Part shown: in pieces, positions 1-9,639 of the stretch
How the letters are laid out: every line of letters starts with the position of its first letter
Position numbering within the stretch: position 1 is the stretch's first letter
Made by a program: the position numbers and the translations under genes
The notes under the pieces: model-generated
What the model was told of the DNA's origin: nothing
The model's input: the letters and a program-made list of their open reading frames with translations, nothing else
The model's database searches: none
Assembly (NCBI GenBank): GCA_013002025.1
Contig: JABDKW010000044.1
Coordinates: forward strand, 1-64,000
Length of the DNA: 64,000 nucleotides
Direction: 5' to 3'
Source of the DNA: Gammaproteobacteria bacterium
GTDB taxonomy: Bacteria > Pseudomonadota > Gammaproteobacteria > Arenicellales > Arenicellaceae

Positions 1-87
1 GCCATCGTTAAAGCGGCGCTGGCAGAACTGGAGAGCAAGTCTGCATTCTTCAAGCTCATTGGTTCCTATCCCGTAGGAGCCCTGTAG
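1..87 (+). CDS. pheA: PheA C-terminus (chorismate mutase/prephenate dehydratase), 5'-truncated
   Basis: Only the last 28 codons are present, in frame from base 1 and ending at a TAG at 85-87. The peptide ends in FFKLIGSYPVGAL, which resembles the last strand and tail of the ACT regulatory domain of bifunctional PheA proteins. PheA converts chorismate through prephenate to phenylpyruvate, and its ACT domain senses phenylalanine. The next gene is tyrA, the competing branch from prephenate, 11 bases downstream, which supports the call. The rest of the gene lies outside the window, so this rests on a short tail plus context. Confidence 0.7.
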   Translation, partial: AIVKAALAELESKSAFFKLIGSYPVGAL

Positions 88-98
88 GGCTGAACACT

Positions 99-1001
99 AT
101 GTTTGAGAAGCTGGTTATTGTCGGCGTTGGCCTGCTGGGAGGTTCGCTGGCGCGCGATGTGAAACGTCTCGGGTTGGCGAAGCAGGTCGTTGGTGTATGC
201 CGTTCCCAGGCTACCGCAGACTATGCGTTGCAGGAAAAGTTGCTGGATGCCGTGCAACCGCCCGCCGAAGCAGCGGCCGGCGCGGATCTGATTATTATTG
301 CGACGCCCATGCAGGCAATGCTGCCAATGCTGGCGCAATTGGCACCACACCTCGACCCAGATACGATTGTCAGTGATGTCGGCAGCGTCAAGCAGGCGCT
401 GTATGAGCAGTTACAGACTGAGCTACCGGAGTTGCTGACCAATTTTGTGCTGGCGCATCCGATCGCCGGGGGAGAAGACGCCGGCGTCACGGCCTCACGC
501 GAAGGATTGTTTGAGAACAAACATGTGATCATCACGCCGTCATCCGAAGTCTCGGCTGAAAAGATAGCCAGCGTGGAGACTCTGTGGCAAGCTTTGGGGG
601 CGCAAGTGCGGCGTATGAGTCTGGCAGAGCACGACGCGATTTTTGCCCGTACCAGTCACCTGCCTCATGTCGTTGCCTATGGGCTGGTAAATTACCTGGG
701 TCGGCAGCCTGACAGCGAACAGCTGTTTTCTCTGGCGGCGGCGGGCTTTTATGACTTCACCCGAATCGCGTCCAGCAATGCGGAAATGTGGCGCGATATT
801 TGCATCACCAATCAAGCACAGGTTTTATCTGCCATCGAAGGTTTGCAGGCTGAGCTCGAGCGACTGCGGTTGTTGATAGAGCAGGCTGATCAGAGCGCGC
901 TTCTGGCTGAATTTAGTGCGGCTAAAGCCGCGCGTGATTCTGGCCTCGCCAGACGGGTTCAGGCGCAGGCAGGCACGGAGTCGTCCGACTCCGGGAATTA
1001 A
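99..1001 (+). CDS. tyrA: Prephenate dehydrogenase TyrA
   Basis: This 300-residue protein should oxidise prephenate to 4-hydroxyphenylpyruvate with NAD(P), the tyrosine branch of aromatic amino acid synthesis. A Rossmann nucleotide-binding motif, GVGLLGGS, occupies residues 9-16. The family motif HPIAGGE lies near residue 120, followed by the helical dimerisation domain. No chorismate mutase or ACT domain is visible. The start is an ATG 11 bases after the pheA stop, and aroA follows 33 bases downstream, so pheA-tyrA-aroA-cmk probably form one operon. Some pseudomonads fuse TyrA to AroA; here a stop codon separates them. Confidence 0.95.
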   Translation: MFEKLVIVGVGLLGGSLARDVKRLGLAKQVVGVCRSQATADYALQEKLLDAVQPPAEAAAGADLIIIATPMQAMLPMLAQLAPHLDPDTIVSDVGSVKQALYEQLQTELPELLTNFVLAHPIAGGEDAGVTASREGLFENKHVIITPSSEVSAEKIASVETLWQALGAQVRRMSLAEHDAIFARTSHLPHVVAYGLVNYLGRQPDSEQLFSLAAAGFYDFTRIASSNAEMWRDICITNQAQVLSAIEGLQAELERLRLLIEQADQSALLAEFSAAKAARDSGLARRVQAQAGTESSDSGN

Positions 1002-1034
1002 GTTTGAGTTGAGAGATTAGACAGTAGAAAAAGT

Positions 1035-2360
1035 ATGAACAAAAAGGTGGTTTATACATCTAACCCGATTGCAGGTGGGCTACAGGGAACGCTGCGCATG
1101 CCAGGCGACAAGTCGATCTCACACCGTGCTGTGATGTTTGCTTCGCTGGCCAATGGAAGTAGCCGCATCAGTGGGTTATTGGAGGGCGAAGACGTGCTGG
1201 CAACGCTGGCGGCGTTTAGAGCCATGGGTGTAAAGGCTGAGGGGCCAGAGCAGGGTGAGTTGTCGATTGAGGGCGTTGGCATGCAGGGCTTGCAGGCGCC
1301 GGAAACGGATCTGGATATGGGTAATTCGGGTACCGCGATGCGTTTAATGAGCGGCATTTTGGCTGCCCAACAGTTCGCGTCCAAGTTGGTCGGCGATGAA
1401 TCGCTGAGTGGGCGACCCATGCGCAGAGTGACCGTGCCGCTAACGGCGATGGGCGCGCGCTGTGCGACCGATGACAACGGTTGCCCACCAATTCATATTC
1501 GAAAGGTGGATCGGTTGGAGCCGATCGACTACAAATTACCGATGGCCAGTGCGCAAATTAAGTCCTGTGTGTTATTGGCAGGGATGTATGCAGATGGCGT
1601 GACCAGCGTGACCGAACCGGCGCCGACCCGTGACCACACTGAGCGCATGCTCAATGCCTTTGGTTATCCCTGTGTCTCAGAACCTAAGGGCGATGGCGTT
1701 ACCACGGTGCGGATCGAAGGTGGCGGCGAGTTGCAGGCAACTGATATTGATGTTCCGGGAGATATTTCATCGGCGGCATTTTTCATGGTGGCCGCGTCAA
1801 TTATCCCGGGTTCTGATTTAACACTGCAGCATGTAGGCGTGAATCCCACCCGTACCGGCGTGGTTGATGTGTTGCGCAGCATGGGGGCCAGCATTGATTT
1901 CACCAATCCGCGTGATGTTGGCGGCGAACCGGTGGCCGATATTCGGGTTCGCTATGCGGGTCTGAAAGGAATCGAAGTCGACCCCAAGTATGTGCCGTTG
2001 GCGATCGATGAATTTCCGATTCTTTGTGTTGCCGCGGCGTGTGCGGAGGGTGAAACAGTGATTTCGGGCGCTGAGGAACTGCGCCATAAGGAGAGTGATC
2101 GCATTGCCGCCATGGTCGCAGGGTTGAGAGCCGTGGGTGTGGACGTGGAGGAACGCAAAGACGGAATGAAGGTTAGTGGCGGTGAGATTGAGGGCGGTAC
2201 GGTTGAGAGTTTTCACGACCATCGCATCGCCATGTCGTTTGCAATTGCAGGCGCGGTTTGCAAGACCAATATAATTATTGACGACTGCAGTAATGTGGCG
2301 ACTTCGTTTCCCAATTTTCCCGAATTGGCCAATTCAGCAGGCATGAATATTGAGCACTGA
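1035..2360 (+). CDS. aroA: 5-enolpyruvylshikimate-3-phosphate synthase AroA
   Basis: At 441 residues, this enzyme transfers the enolpyruvyl group of phosphoenolpyruvate to shikimate-3-phosphate, the sixth step of the shikimate pathway. The substrate motif GDKSISHR lies at residues 24-31, the MGNSGTAMRLM stretch near residue 97 and the ELRHKESDRI motif near residue 350. The SGRPMRRV segment looks more like class II EPSP synthases than the E. coli type; that class assignment is tentative. The last codons overlap the TTG start of cmk, which points to translational coupling. Confidence 0.95.
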   Translation: MNKKVVYTSNPIAGGLQGTLRMPGDKSISHRAVMFASLANGSSRISGLLEGEDVLATLAAFRAMGVKAEGPEQGELSIEGVGMQGLQAPETDLDMGNSGTAMRLMSGILAAQQFASKLVGDESLSGRPMRRVTVPLTAMGARCATDDNGCPPIHIRKVDRLEPIDYKLPMASAQIKSCVLLAGMYADGVTSVTEPAPTRDHTERMLNAFGYPCVSEPKGDGVTTVRIEGGGELQATDIDVPGDISSAAFFMVAASIIPGSDLTLQHVGVNPTRTGVVDVLRSMGASIDFTNPRDVGGEPVADIRVRYAGLKGIEVDPKYVPLAIDEFPILCVAAACAEGETVISGAEELRHKESDRIAAMVAGLRAVGVDVEERKDGMKVSGGEIEGGTVESFHDHRIAMSFAIAGAVCKTNIIIDDCSNVATSFPNFPELANSAGMNIEH

Positions 2361-3036
2361 GGGCGACCACAAGGCACCGGTATTGGCGCTGGATGGTCCC
2401 AGCGGCTCCGGCAAGGGTACTGTGGGCCAGCTCTGCGCACATAAGCTTGGCTGGCATTATCTGGACAGTGGTGCGATCTACCGCAGTCTGGCCTGGGCCG
2501 CGAATGAAGTGGCGATCGAGCCCGACGATGTTGCGGGGCTGGTGGACATGGCAGACGAACTGGAGCTGGTCTGTCATGTCAGGCTGAACGACGTGGCCGA
2601 TATTGAAATTAACGGCGACATTGTGACTCAGCAATTACGTACCGAAGAAACCGGTGAAATGGCGTCCTTGATAGCGCCGATTCCTGAAGTCCGGGCAGCG
2701 CTGTTAAAACTGCAGCGGCGGGCGCGCAAAGCCCCGGGTTTAGTGGCTGATGGGCGCGATATGGGCACCGTGGTGTTCCCCGATGCCGCCTTTAAGGTGT
2801 TTCTAACTGCAAGCGCTGAAATACGCGCAAAAAGGCGTTTTGAGCAGTTGAAAAGCAAGGGTTTGGATGTTAACCTCGCGCGCCTATTAGAGTCGATTCA
2901 GGCGCGTGATGTCCGGGATTCGAGTCGCTCAGCCTCGCCATTAAAGGCGGCGGATGATGCATTAATTCTCGATACTTCTGATCTCACAATTGATGAAGTT
3001 GTTGCGCGTATTCTGGGTCATGTAAAGCAACGCTGA
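2350..3036 (+). CDS. cmk: Cytidylate kinase Cmk
   Basis: This protein of 228 residues phosphorylates CMP and dCMP with ATP in pyrimidine nucleotide recycling. The P-loop GPSGSGKGT lies at residues 16-24. The DGRDMGTVVFP motif and the RDxRDSSR segment toward the C-terminus are characteristic of the bacterial enzyme. The best start is a TTG at 2350, 11 bases inside aroA, because it places the P-loop at the usual distance from the N-terminus. The gene lies between aroA and rpsA, its common position in gammaproteobacteria. Confidence 0.95.
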   Translation: MSTEGDHKAPVLALDGPSGSGKGTVGQLCAHKLGWHYLDSGAIYRSLAWAANEVAIEPDDVAGLVDMADELELVCHVRLNDVADIEINGDIVTQQLRTEETGEMASLIAPIPEVRAALLKLQRRARKAPGLVADGRDMGTVVFPDAAFKVFLTASAEIRAKRRFEQLKSKGLDVNLARLLESIQARDVRDSSRSASPLKAADDALILDTSDLTIDEVVARILGHVKQR

Positions 3037-3135
3037 TCCCCATCGGGCTGGAAGGTCGGTTAACGAAAACTCTCTCGTCAGAGGCATCCGGTTGTAATGC
3101 CGTAGCGCCGAAACTGAGGAGTTAAGGTAATAATT

Positions 3136-4806
3136 ATGAGCGAATCATTCGCTGAAATGTTTGAAGAGAGCCTCAAGAATACCGTCATGAAGGTCGGTGA
3201 GGTGATCAAAGCGGAAGTAGTGACTGTCGAAGGAGATTACGTCACCGTCACCGCAGGGCTTAAATCAGAAGCCGAAATCCCCCTTTCCCAATTTGCCAAA
3301 GTCGAAGGCGAGTACAACGTCAATGTTGGTGATCTCGTCGAAGTCGCGATTGAAAGCATTGAAGACGGCTATGGCCGTACCAAGCTCTCGCACGATAAAG
3401 CCCGCCGCGTACGGGTCTGGGCAGAATTGGAGAAAGCGCACGAAAACGAAGATATTGTGGTGGGTCAGATCACCGGCAAGGTCAAAGGCGGTTTCACCGT
3501 ATCGTTACAAAATGTACGCGCTTTCCTCCCCGGTTCACTGGTGGATGTGCGCCCGGTTAAAGATTCAGCCTATCTGGAAAACCGCGATCTGGAACTGAAA
3601 GTCATCAAGATCGATAAAGCCCGTAACAACGTAGTGGTTTCACGCCGTGCTGTGGTCGAGAATGAGTTGGGTGCGGAACGTGAAGAGCTGCTGAAAACCA
3701 TTGAAGAAGGCCAAATCGTTAAAGGTATTGTCAAAAACCTGACCGATTACGGTGCTTTCATCAATCTGGGCGGTATCGATGGACTGTTACACATCACTGA
3801 TATGGCCTGGAAACGGGTTAAGCACCCGTCTGAGATACTTGAAGTTGGCCAGGACATTGAAGCCCGCGTATTGAAGTTTGATAAAGAAAAAGGCCGTGTG
3901 TCATTGGGCATCAAACAAATGGGTGATGACCCCTGGAAAGATCTGGCACGCCGTTTTATGGTTGATTCGCGCCACTACGGTAAGGTCACCAATATCACTG
4001 ATTACGGTGCTTTCGTAGAATTAGAAGATGGTGTAGAAGGCCTAGTGCACGTATCTGAGATGGACTGGACCAACAAGAATGTTCACCCCAGCAAAATTTG
4101 CCAGGTGAATGATGAAGTTGAAGTGATCGTGTTGGAAATCGATCCTGAGCGTCGTCGCATCTCCCTTGGTATGAAGCAATGTAAAGCAAACCCATGGGAA
4201 AGCTTTGCTGCGACTCACAAGAAAGGTGACAAAGTGACCGGCCGTATCAAATCAATCACTGATTTTGGTGTGTTTATCGGCCTGGATGGCGCTATCGATG
4301 GCTTGATTCACTTGAGTGACCTGTCGTGGGACGACGAAGGTGAAGACGTCATTCGCAACTACTCCAAAGGCGATGAACTGGAAGCCGTGGTGCTCGCGGT
4401 TGACCCTGATCGTGAGCGAATTTCGCTTGGTGTTAAGCAAATGGCTGGCGACCCCTTCAGCGACTTTGTTGCCTCGCATGGTAAGGGCTCGGTTGTCAAT
4501 GGCACGGTGAAAGCGGTTGATACGCGCGGTGTAAGCCTCACTGTTGCTGATGGTGTGGAAGCCTATCTGCGCGCGGCAGAAATCTCCCGTGATCATGTGG
4601 AAGACCCCAGCACCATGTTCAAGGTGGGCGATGAAATTGAGTCGAAAGTGACGTCAATTGATCGTAAAACCCGCCGTATTTCAGTGTCAATTAAGGCGCT
4701 GGAAGCGCAACATGAGAGCGAAGCGGTGCAGGAATATGGCCGTCAAAGCGAAGAATCGGGCAGCAGCATGCTGGCCGAGAAGCTAAAACAGCAGTTGAAT
4801 AAATAA
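3136..4806 (+). CDS. rpsA: 30S ribosomal protein S1
   Basis: At 556 residues this matches the usual length of gammaproteobacterial S1, which binds mRNA leaders and helps load them on the 30S subunit. Six S1 RNA-binding repeats can be followed; recurring signatures such as [17 protein letters not shown] and [10 protein letters not shown] mark repeats three to five. A strong ribosome-binding site, GAGGAG, lies 13 bases before the ATG. The 99-base leader from the cmk stop is where S1 autoregulation acts in E. coli; that mechanism here is inferred. A rho-independent terminator follows immediately. Confidence 0.97.
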   Translation: MSESFAEMFEESLKNTVMKVGEVIKAEVVTVEGDYVTVTAGLKSEAEIPLSQFAKVEGEYNVNVGDLVEVAIESIEDGYGRTKLSHDKARRVRVWAELEKAHENEDIVVGQITGKVKGGFTVSLQNVRAFLPGSLVDVRPVKDSAYLENRDLELKVIKIDKARNNVVVSRRAVVENELGAEREELLKTIEEGQIVKGIVKNLTDYGAFINLGGIDGLLHITDMAWKRVKHPSEILEVGQDIEARVLKFDKEKGRVSLGIKQMGDDPWKDLARRFMVDSRHYGKVTNITDYGAFVELEDGVEGLVHVSEMDWTNKNVHPSKICQVNDEVEVIVLEIDPERRRISLGMKQCKANPWESFAATHKKGDKVTGRIKSITDFGVFIGLDGAIDGLIHLSDLSWDDEGEDVIRNYSKGDELEAVVLAVDPDRERISLGVKQMAGDPFSDFVASHGKGSVVNGTVKAVDTRGVSLTVADGVEAYLRAAEISRDHVEDPSTMFKVGDEIESKVTSIDRKTRRISVSIKALEAQHESEAVQEYGRQSEESGSSMLAEKLKQQLNK

Positions 4807-4825
4807 GCTGCCGAGCGCTAAAAAT

Positions 4826-4866
4826 AAACCGCCTGATCTTCTCCACGAAGGCAGGCGGTTTTTTTT
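4826..4866 (+). terminator. Rho-independent terminator after rpsA
   Basis: An inverted repeat with arms AAACCGCCTG and CAGGCGGTTT is followed by an unbroken run of T residues to 4866. It sits 20 bases past the rpsA stop, so it should end the pheA-tyrA-aroA-cmk-rpsA transcript. The downstream ihfB gene has its own promoter, which fits. Confidence 0.9.
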
Positions 4867-4956
4867 CGACCTCGCAAAAGCCCTAAAATCTTTATTCTGT
4901 CAAGTGAATATCATCTATTTATCAGTAACTTACCGCAATTTTTTCATCAAGAATTG

Positions 4957-4985
4957 TTGCTAAGGGTGGGGCCAATCACTATACT
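4957..4985 (+). promoter_or_regulatory. Likely sigma-70 promoter for ihfB
   Basis: A TTGCTA box at 4957-4962 and a TATACT box at 4980-4985 are separated by 17 bases. Transcription would start near 4992, giving a leader of about 45 bases before the ihfB ATG. This was identified by eye from consensus only. Confidence 0.6.
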
Positions 4986-5036
4986 GGATCGGCATTTATA
5001 AAAGCGATAAGACTATTCAGGGCAGAGTGGGCACAT

Positions 5037-5348
5037 ATGAAAACACCAACAATCACCAGATCTGAGTTAATTGAGGCACTGGTCACAAAGCAACCGCATC
5101 TGGCACATCGTGACGTTGAATTAGCCGTTAAAACAGTACTGGACCGCATGGCCCGCGCCTTCGAACACGGTGAGCGGATTGAGATTCGCGGGTTTGGCAG
5201 TTTCTCCCTGCATTACCGAGCAGCGCGCGTTGGACGCAACCCCAAAACTGGCGAATCGGTTGCAGTTCAGGATAAATTTTCGCCACACTTCAAGCCCGGC
5301 AAGGAACTAAAAGAACGGGTTGATGCAGTCAATTCACGGCCGTTCTAG
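5037..5348 (+). CDS. ihfB: Integration host factor beta subunit
   Basis: A 103-residue HU/IHF-family protein. With the alpha subunit encoded at 40.4 kb it should form the heterodimer that binds specific sites and bends DNA by about 180 degrees, acting in recombination, replication and sigma-54 promoter architecture. The segment [14 protein letters not shown] and the [21 protein letters not shown] tail match the beta subunit and contain the DNA-intercalating arm. The position after rpsA is conserved in gammaproteobacteria. A few extra N-terminal residues precede the usual start of the fold. Confidence 0.95.
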   Translation: MKTPTITRSELIEALVTKQPHLAHRDVELAVKTVLDRMARAFEHGERIEIRGFGSFSLHYRAARVGRNPKTGESVAVQDKFSPHFKPGKELKERVDAVNSRPF

Positions 5349-5443
5349 CCGAACGTATTTGATCTGGTCCGCACAATTTCGCACGTCATGGAGTCGAGTC
5401 TGGCCAGAAATCAATAGTTAAATAGAGGATCATTGAAAGGCTT

Positions 5444-5740
5444 ATGAAAAAGTTATTTTATGGGATAGTCCTGCTGCTATTTTTTGTTGCAGCGCTGACA
5501 CTCAATTTAAAAAATCCACAACCAGTGACTATCCACTATTATTTTGGTTGGCAGTGGGAGACTTCGCTGGTACTGGCGTTAACCGCGGCCTTTACGGCGG
5601 GACTGGTGCTGGGGTGGCTAATAATGACGGTGTCGGTAATAAAATCGAAACGTCAGGCAGGTAAGACCAAAAAGCAGTTGGCCAAGGTTGAAAAGGAAGT
5701 GGAAAACCTGCGAACCATGCCAATCAAGGGCGACGTGTAG
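5444..5740 (+). CDS. lapA: Lipopolysaccharide assembly protein A (LapA, DUF1049)
   Basis: A small inner-membrane protein of 98 residues. Two hydrophobic helices occur, at about residues 4-20 and 41-63, with a short loop containing NPQPVTIHYYFG between them. A charged, probably coiled-coil tail of about 30 residues follows. This layout is typical of LapA/YciS, which works with LapB to control LpxC turnover and thus lipopolysaccharide supply. GAGGAT upstream of the ATG is a plausible ribosome-binding site. lapB follows after five bases, so the two are probably co-translated. Confidence 0.88.
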   Translation: MKKLFYGIVLLLFFVAALTLNLKNPQPVTIHYYFGWQWETSLVLALTAAFTAGLVLGWLIMTVSVIKSKRQAGKTKKQLAKVEKEVENLRTMPIKGDV

Positions 5741-5745
5741 CTGCC

Positions 5746-6903
5746 TTGGCTTGGCTTTCTGCAATCAATTGGATATGGCCAGCCTTCGCGCTGGCCTTTC
5801 TAATGGGCGTTCTGTTGCACCGCTGGTATATCGCTCGTCAGGCTAGCGGCCAGCAACAACAATTTAGCCAGGACTATTTCAAAGGGCTCAACTTCGTCTT
5901 GAACGAGCAGCCGGATAAAGCGATCGAAGTTTTTATCAAGGCGCTCGAAGTTGACAGTGAGACGGTAGAGCTACATCTGGCTTTGGGTGGTTTATTCAGG
6001 CGTAAAGGCCAGGTAGACCGGGCTACCCGCATTCATCAAAACCTGATCGCTCGGCCTAATCTGACCGAGCAACAGCGGCAGCAAGCGATTCACGAACTGG
6101 CTCAGGACTATTACAAGGCCGGTTTGCTGGATCGGGCGGAAAATTTATTTCTGGAGTTAAAAGATTCGCCTGTATACCGGATGCAGTGCATTGAAGGCCT
6201 GTGCAGTATTTATCAGCAGGAGAAGGAGTGGGCTGACGCGATCGATATTCTGCGGCTGCATCGTCACAGCGAGCGCATGGAGGCAGCGCCACGCATTGCA
6301 CATTTTTGGTGCGAGATCGCTCAATCTCAAATTGATGCCAGTGAATACAGCGAGGCTAAAAAAAGCTTGCGTTCAGCGTTGTCGGAAAATAAATCCTGTG
6401 CGCGGGCTGTATTGTTAAAAGGAGACCTCTATTTTAAGCAGGCTCAATACCGAAAAGCTTTGCAGAGTTGGCAGGGGCTGGCGCCGGCGAGCCCGGCATT
6501 GGCTAACCTGGTGGTGGATAAATCCATTGTTTGTTATCGGCGCCTGAGCGACACCAGTGGCCTGCAACAGTATCTGCAACAACAGGCGTCGATTCCAAAA
6601 GAAGCCGAAGCATTTAATACCTGGCGACAGGCCATGATAGATTGTTTCGGAGAGGCAGAGGCAGAACGAAAAATCCTCAACCGGGTTGAGAACGAGGGCT
6701 TAAGTAATGCCGTAGCAGCACACTTGCATGAAGCCGCTGAGCAGGACCGACTACCGGCATCAAATCTAAAACAATTGTTGAAAAATATACTGTTACGCGC
6801 AAAAGTTAGCCAGATTGAGTATACTTGCGGCGGTTGTGGGTTCGATACCAAGGCTCTGCACTGGCACTGTCCGAACTGTGGATCTTGGGATAGTTTCGGA
6901 TAA
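5746..6903 (+). CDS. lapB: Lipopolysaccharide assembly protein B (LapB/YciM)
   Basis: At 385 residues, this is the length expected for LapB, which links the FtsH protease to LpxC to regulate lipid A synthesis. An N-terminal membrane helix covers about residues 8-24. A run of tetratricopeptide-like repeats follows, and the C-terminal rubredoxin-type metal site shows CGGCGF and CPNCGSW. The start is taken as TTG at 5746, five bases after the lapA stop; the next in-frame methionine, residue 20, would cut into the membrane helix. FtsH itself is encoded at 17.3 kb. Confidence 0.93.
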   Translation: MAWLSAINWIWPAFALAFLMGVLLHRWYIARQASGQQQQFSQDYFKGLNFVLNEQPDKAIEVFIKALEVDSETVELHLALGGLFRRKGQVDRATRIHQNLIARPNLTEQQRQQAIHELAQDYYKAGLLDRAENLFLELKDSPVYRMQCIEGLCSIYQQEKEWADAIDILRLHRHSERMEAAPRIAHFWCEIAQSQIDASEYSEAKKSLRSALSENKSCARAVLLKGDLYFKQAQYRKALQSWQGLAPASPALANLVVDKSIVCYRRLSDTSGLQQYLQQQASIPKEAEAFNTWRQAMIDCFGEAEAERKILNRVENEGLSNAVAAHLHEAAEQDRLPASNLKQLLKNILLRAKVSQIEYTCGGCGFDTKALHWHCPNCGSWDSFG

Positions 6904-7154
6904 CGCGCATTGCAGGGGCAATGATATCGCTTTGGGTGGCGGTCTCGTCGCTATTTGGTAATACTTTTAAATTGTCTGGCTAGACGTTTATTCCGGCCAT
7001 TTAATCAGTAGGGTTTAAGGAGTTAAAATGGGTTGGTGATGCCGGTTTAACTCCGTTGCTCTCCATTGTTTGTTGTTTTTTATTGTGCTGAGTGCTTGCC
7101 GCACCCATGCCATGCCGAAAATTAACCCGTATTGCCTTTGGCATTGAGATTGCG

Positions 7155-8483
7155 TTGAATACTCAAATAAAGTATCTGGAATTTAAGGGGATTGATAAAA
7201 AGGAGCAGATCCTTTTTAAATCCTTTTTAAATTTGGCAAAGAATGAATTGCCATATCAGGTGGTTATTCTCAAGGAGGATTACCCGGGCAGTGACGTACC
7301 CAACATAATCATCATGGATGAGAGCTATCAGTTTGAAGAGACGGAGGCGAGCCTCACGCAATTACCGACCATCACCATTGGCGACAATATAGATCAGGAT
7401 TCAGTTGGTTATATAGCTCGCCCAGTGCAATGGAGTGATTTCAAAGTCGCACTCTCGAAACTGGATATCGAGGCAGTGGGCGAGAGTGAAGATGCAGAGC
7501 GAGTATTGCCGGATGAAGTAAAGTTTGCGATTGAAAAAGAAGTCACCGTTGACGAATTCGAAGACGAATCTGAGGGCAATGAACTTATTTCAGAAGACGA
7601 ATTCGATTATGAATTCGAACTTGAAAATTTGAGCGCTGATTATTATAGCTTCACTAACAGTGAGTACCTCAAGGTCGCTGCGGATGTTCGTAAATTTCAA
7701 ACCGATGCTGATGATGACGACCTGGAAGATTCGGAAACCATGGTGTTGGTGACTGATGACGAAAGCGGTCACGAAAATAGTGTGTTGGTGTTGGAAACTC
7801 ACTCCTTCGACGCATGGGATTACACTGAGTCTGAGATCACGGTCACGTCCGTCGGCGATTATGATGAAGACTTTGGTCCGATTGCCGATCAAATTGAGGC
7901 GGCCGTACCGAACAAAACGAAAAAGGGCGTGGAGATTGATCCGGACGAGGAATACTGGAGAGAGGACAATGAAATTATTGTCGACCAGCAGACGCTACTA
8001 TGGATAAAAACTGCGCGTGGTATGGTCTACAGCAGAAAGGCGCCGGGGTACTGGCCCTCGATTTTGCAGCGCGGGGGAGTATGTAAGCTGCCGCTGCGTG
8101 CCGATTGGCGACCTGAGAAAGCCTTTCATTCCTACCCCTTGAGCACATTAGTCTGGGTCAATACGCTGATTCGCAATACTGGGGAACTGGCCGACGGATT
8201 GGAAGAAGATCAAAAATATATTTTAGAGCGCTGGCCGGCCTTTGATTTATTGCAGTTGGATAACATCCTTTTAAAGTTATGCACCATGTTATTCGTGCGG
8301 CCTGAATCCGCGCAATCTCTGGCCAGCAAGTCCGGCTACGGACGCTCCACCATCATCGGCTTGATGAACGCCTGCCATCAGATGGGCCTGCTGGTAACAC
8401 CAGACAAAATCGAAGAGTCTAAACAAATCAAGGCCAGCAACGACGAAGGCATGTTGGGTCGGATTCGCGATGTGTTTCGCTAA
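7155..8483 (+). CDS. Unrecognised acidic protein with possible degenerate receiver-like N-terminus
   Basis: I do not recognise this protein. The reading frame opens at a GTG at 7092, but the segment before residue 22 looks unlike coding sequence. TTG at 7155, behind a GAG, gives NTQIKYLEFKG as a cleaner start and 442 residues. The first 110 residues alternate strands and helices and end in GYIARPVQWSDFKVAL, reminiscent of the last strand and helix of response-regulator receivers but without a clear phospho-acceptor site. Residues about 110-270 are very rich in Asp and Glu. The last 150 residues look like a compact folded domain. dapB begins 15 bases downstream. Function is unknown. Confidence 0.75.
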   Translation: MNTQIKYLEFKGIDKKEQILFKSFLNLAKNELPYQVVILKEDYPGSDVPNIIIMDESYQFEETEASLTQLPTITIGDNIDQDSVGYIARPVQWSDFKVALSKLDIEAVGESEDAERVLPDEVKFAIEKEVTVDEFEDESEGNELISEDEFDYEFELENLSADYYSFTNSEYLKVAADVRKFQTDADDDDLEDSETMVLVTDDESGHENSVLVLETHSFDAWDYTESEITVTSVGDYDEDFGPIADQIEAAVPNKTKKGVEIDPDEEYWREDNEIIVDQQTLLWIKTARGMVYSRKAPGYWPSILQRGGVCKLPLRADWRPEKAFHSYPLSTLVWVNTLIRNTGELADGLEEDQKYILERWPAFDLLQLDNILLKLCTMLFVRPESAQSLASKSGYGRSTIIGLMNACHQMGLLVTPDKIEESKQIKASNDEGMLGRIRDVFR

Positions 8484-9308
<825 letters not shown>

Positions 9309-9319
9309 CGTAATAGCGA

Positions 9320-9349
9320 TTGCAAGTCACGGCTAGCATCGGCTAAAAT
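9320..9349 (+). promoter_or_regulatory. Likely promoter of the carAB transcript
   Basis: TTGCAA at 9320-9325 and TAAAAT at 9344-9349 are spaced 18 bases apart and begin 12 bases after the dapB stop. Transcription would start near 9356, giving a leader of about 285 bases before carA that contains a hairpin, a terminator-like stem and five direct repeats. Confidence 0.55.
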
Positions 9350-9391
9350 ACGCCGCGATGAATGCCCCCCAACTCCATCAACTGAAGCCAT

Positions 9392-9412
9392 GAACGTGCG
9401 TCGCCCACGTTC
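9392..9412 (+). other. Leader hairpin upstream of carA
   Basis: GAACGTG at 9392-9398 and CACGTTC at 9406-9412 form a perfect 7-bp stem with a 7-base loop. It follows an 11-codon frame (9358-9393) that begins right after the proposed transcription start and ends at TGA on the edge of the stem. There is no T-run. It could be a pause or alternative structure in a carA attenuator, but that is inference. Confidence 0.45.
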
Positions 9413-9462
9413 CTGCCATTAATTCATTGGTAGCGCATACAGGTATTCGAAAACAGTCACAC

Positions 9463-9497
9463 GGGAGAAGCTTTAATTGAAGCTTCTCCCTTTTTTT
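9463..9497 (+). terminator. Rho-independent terminator or attenuator in the carA leader
   Basis: An 11-bp perfect stem has arms GGGAGAAGCTT (9463-9473) and AAGCTTCTCCC (9480-9490), a 6-base loop and seven T residues. It lies 155 bases past dapB and 143 bases before carA, downstream of the putative carA promoter. It could end dapB transcription, attenuate carAB, or both. Confidence 0.85.
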
Positions 9498-9586
9498 AAG
9501 CAAAATCTTGGTTTTTAAGCAAATTCTAAGTTTTTAAGTGAATTCCAGGTTTTTAAACAATCTCAAAGTTTTTAAGCAACTCTAAC
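9492..9586 (+). repeat. Five tandem 19-bp direct repeats upstream of carA
   Basis: Five consecutive 19-base units start at 9492, 9511, 9530, 9549 and 9568. Each opens with TTTTTAA preceded by T or G, and the consensus is close to GTTTTTAAGCAAATTCTAA. The first unit overlaps the T-run of the terminator stem. The opening nine bases are the most constant and the ends drift. The array stops 53 bases before the carA start. It may be a stack of protein-binding sites or an unstructured RNA segment; its function is unknown. Confidence 0.8.
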
Positions 9587-9639
9587 TCTTAAACAGAGCC
9601 TGCCAATGGTGGGCTCGCCTCGGACCGGAAAATTAACAC

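Noticed and set aside
9358-9393. Eleven-codon carA leader peptide as a gene
   Set aside because: It is very short, lacks a ribosome-binding site and has no regulatory codon bias. It is mentioned only as part of the leader layout.
9492-9586. Five 19-bp repeats as a CRISPR or replication iteron array
   Set aside because: There are no unique spacers, no replication gene and no DnaA boxes nearby. The setting is a carA leader.
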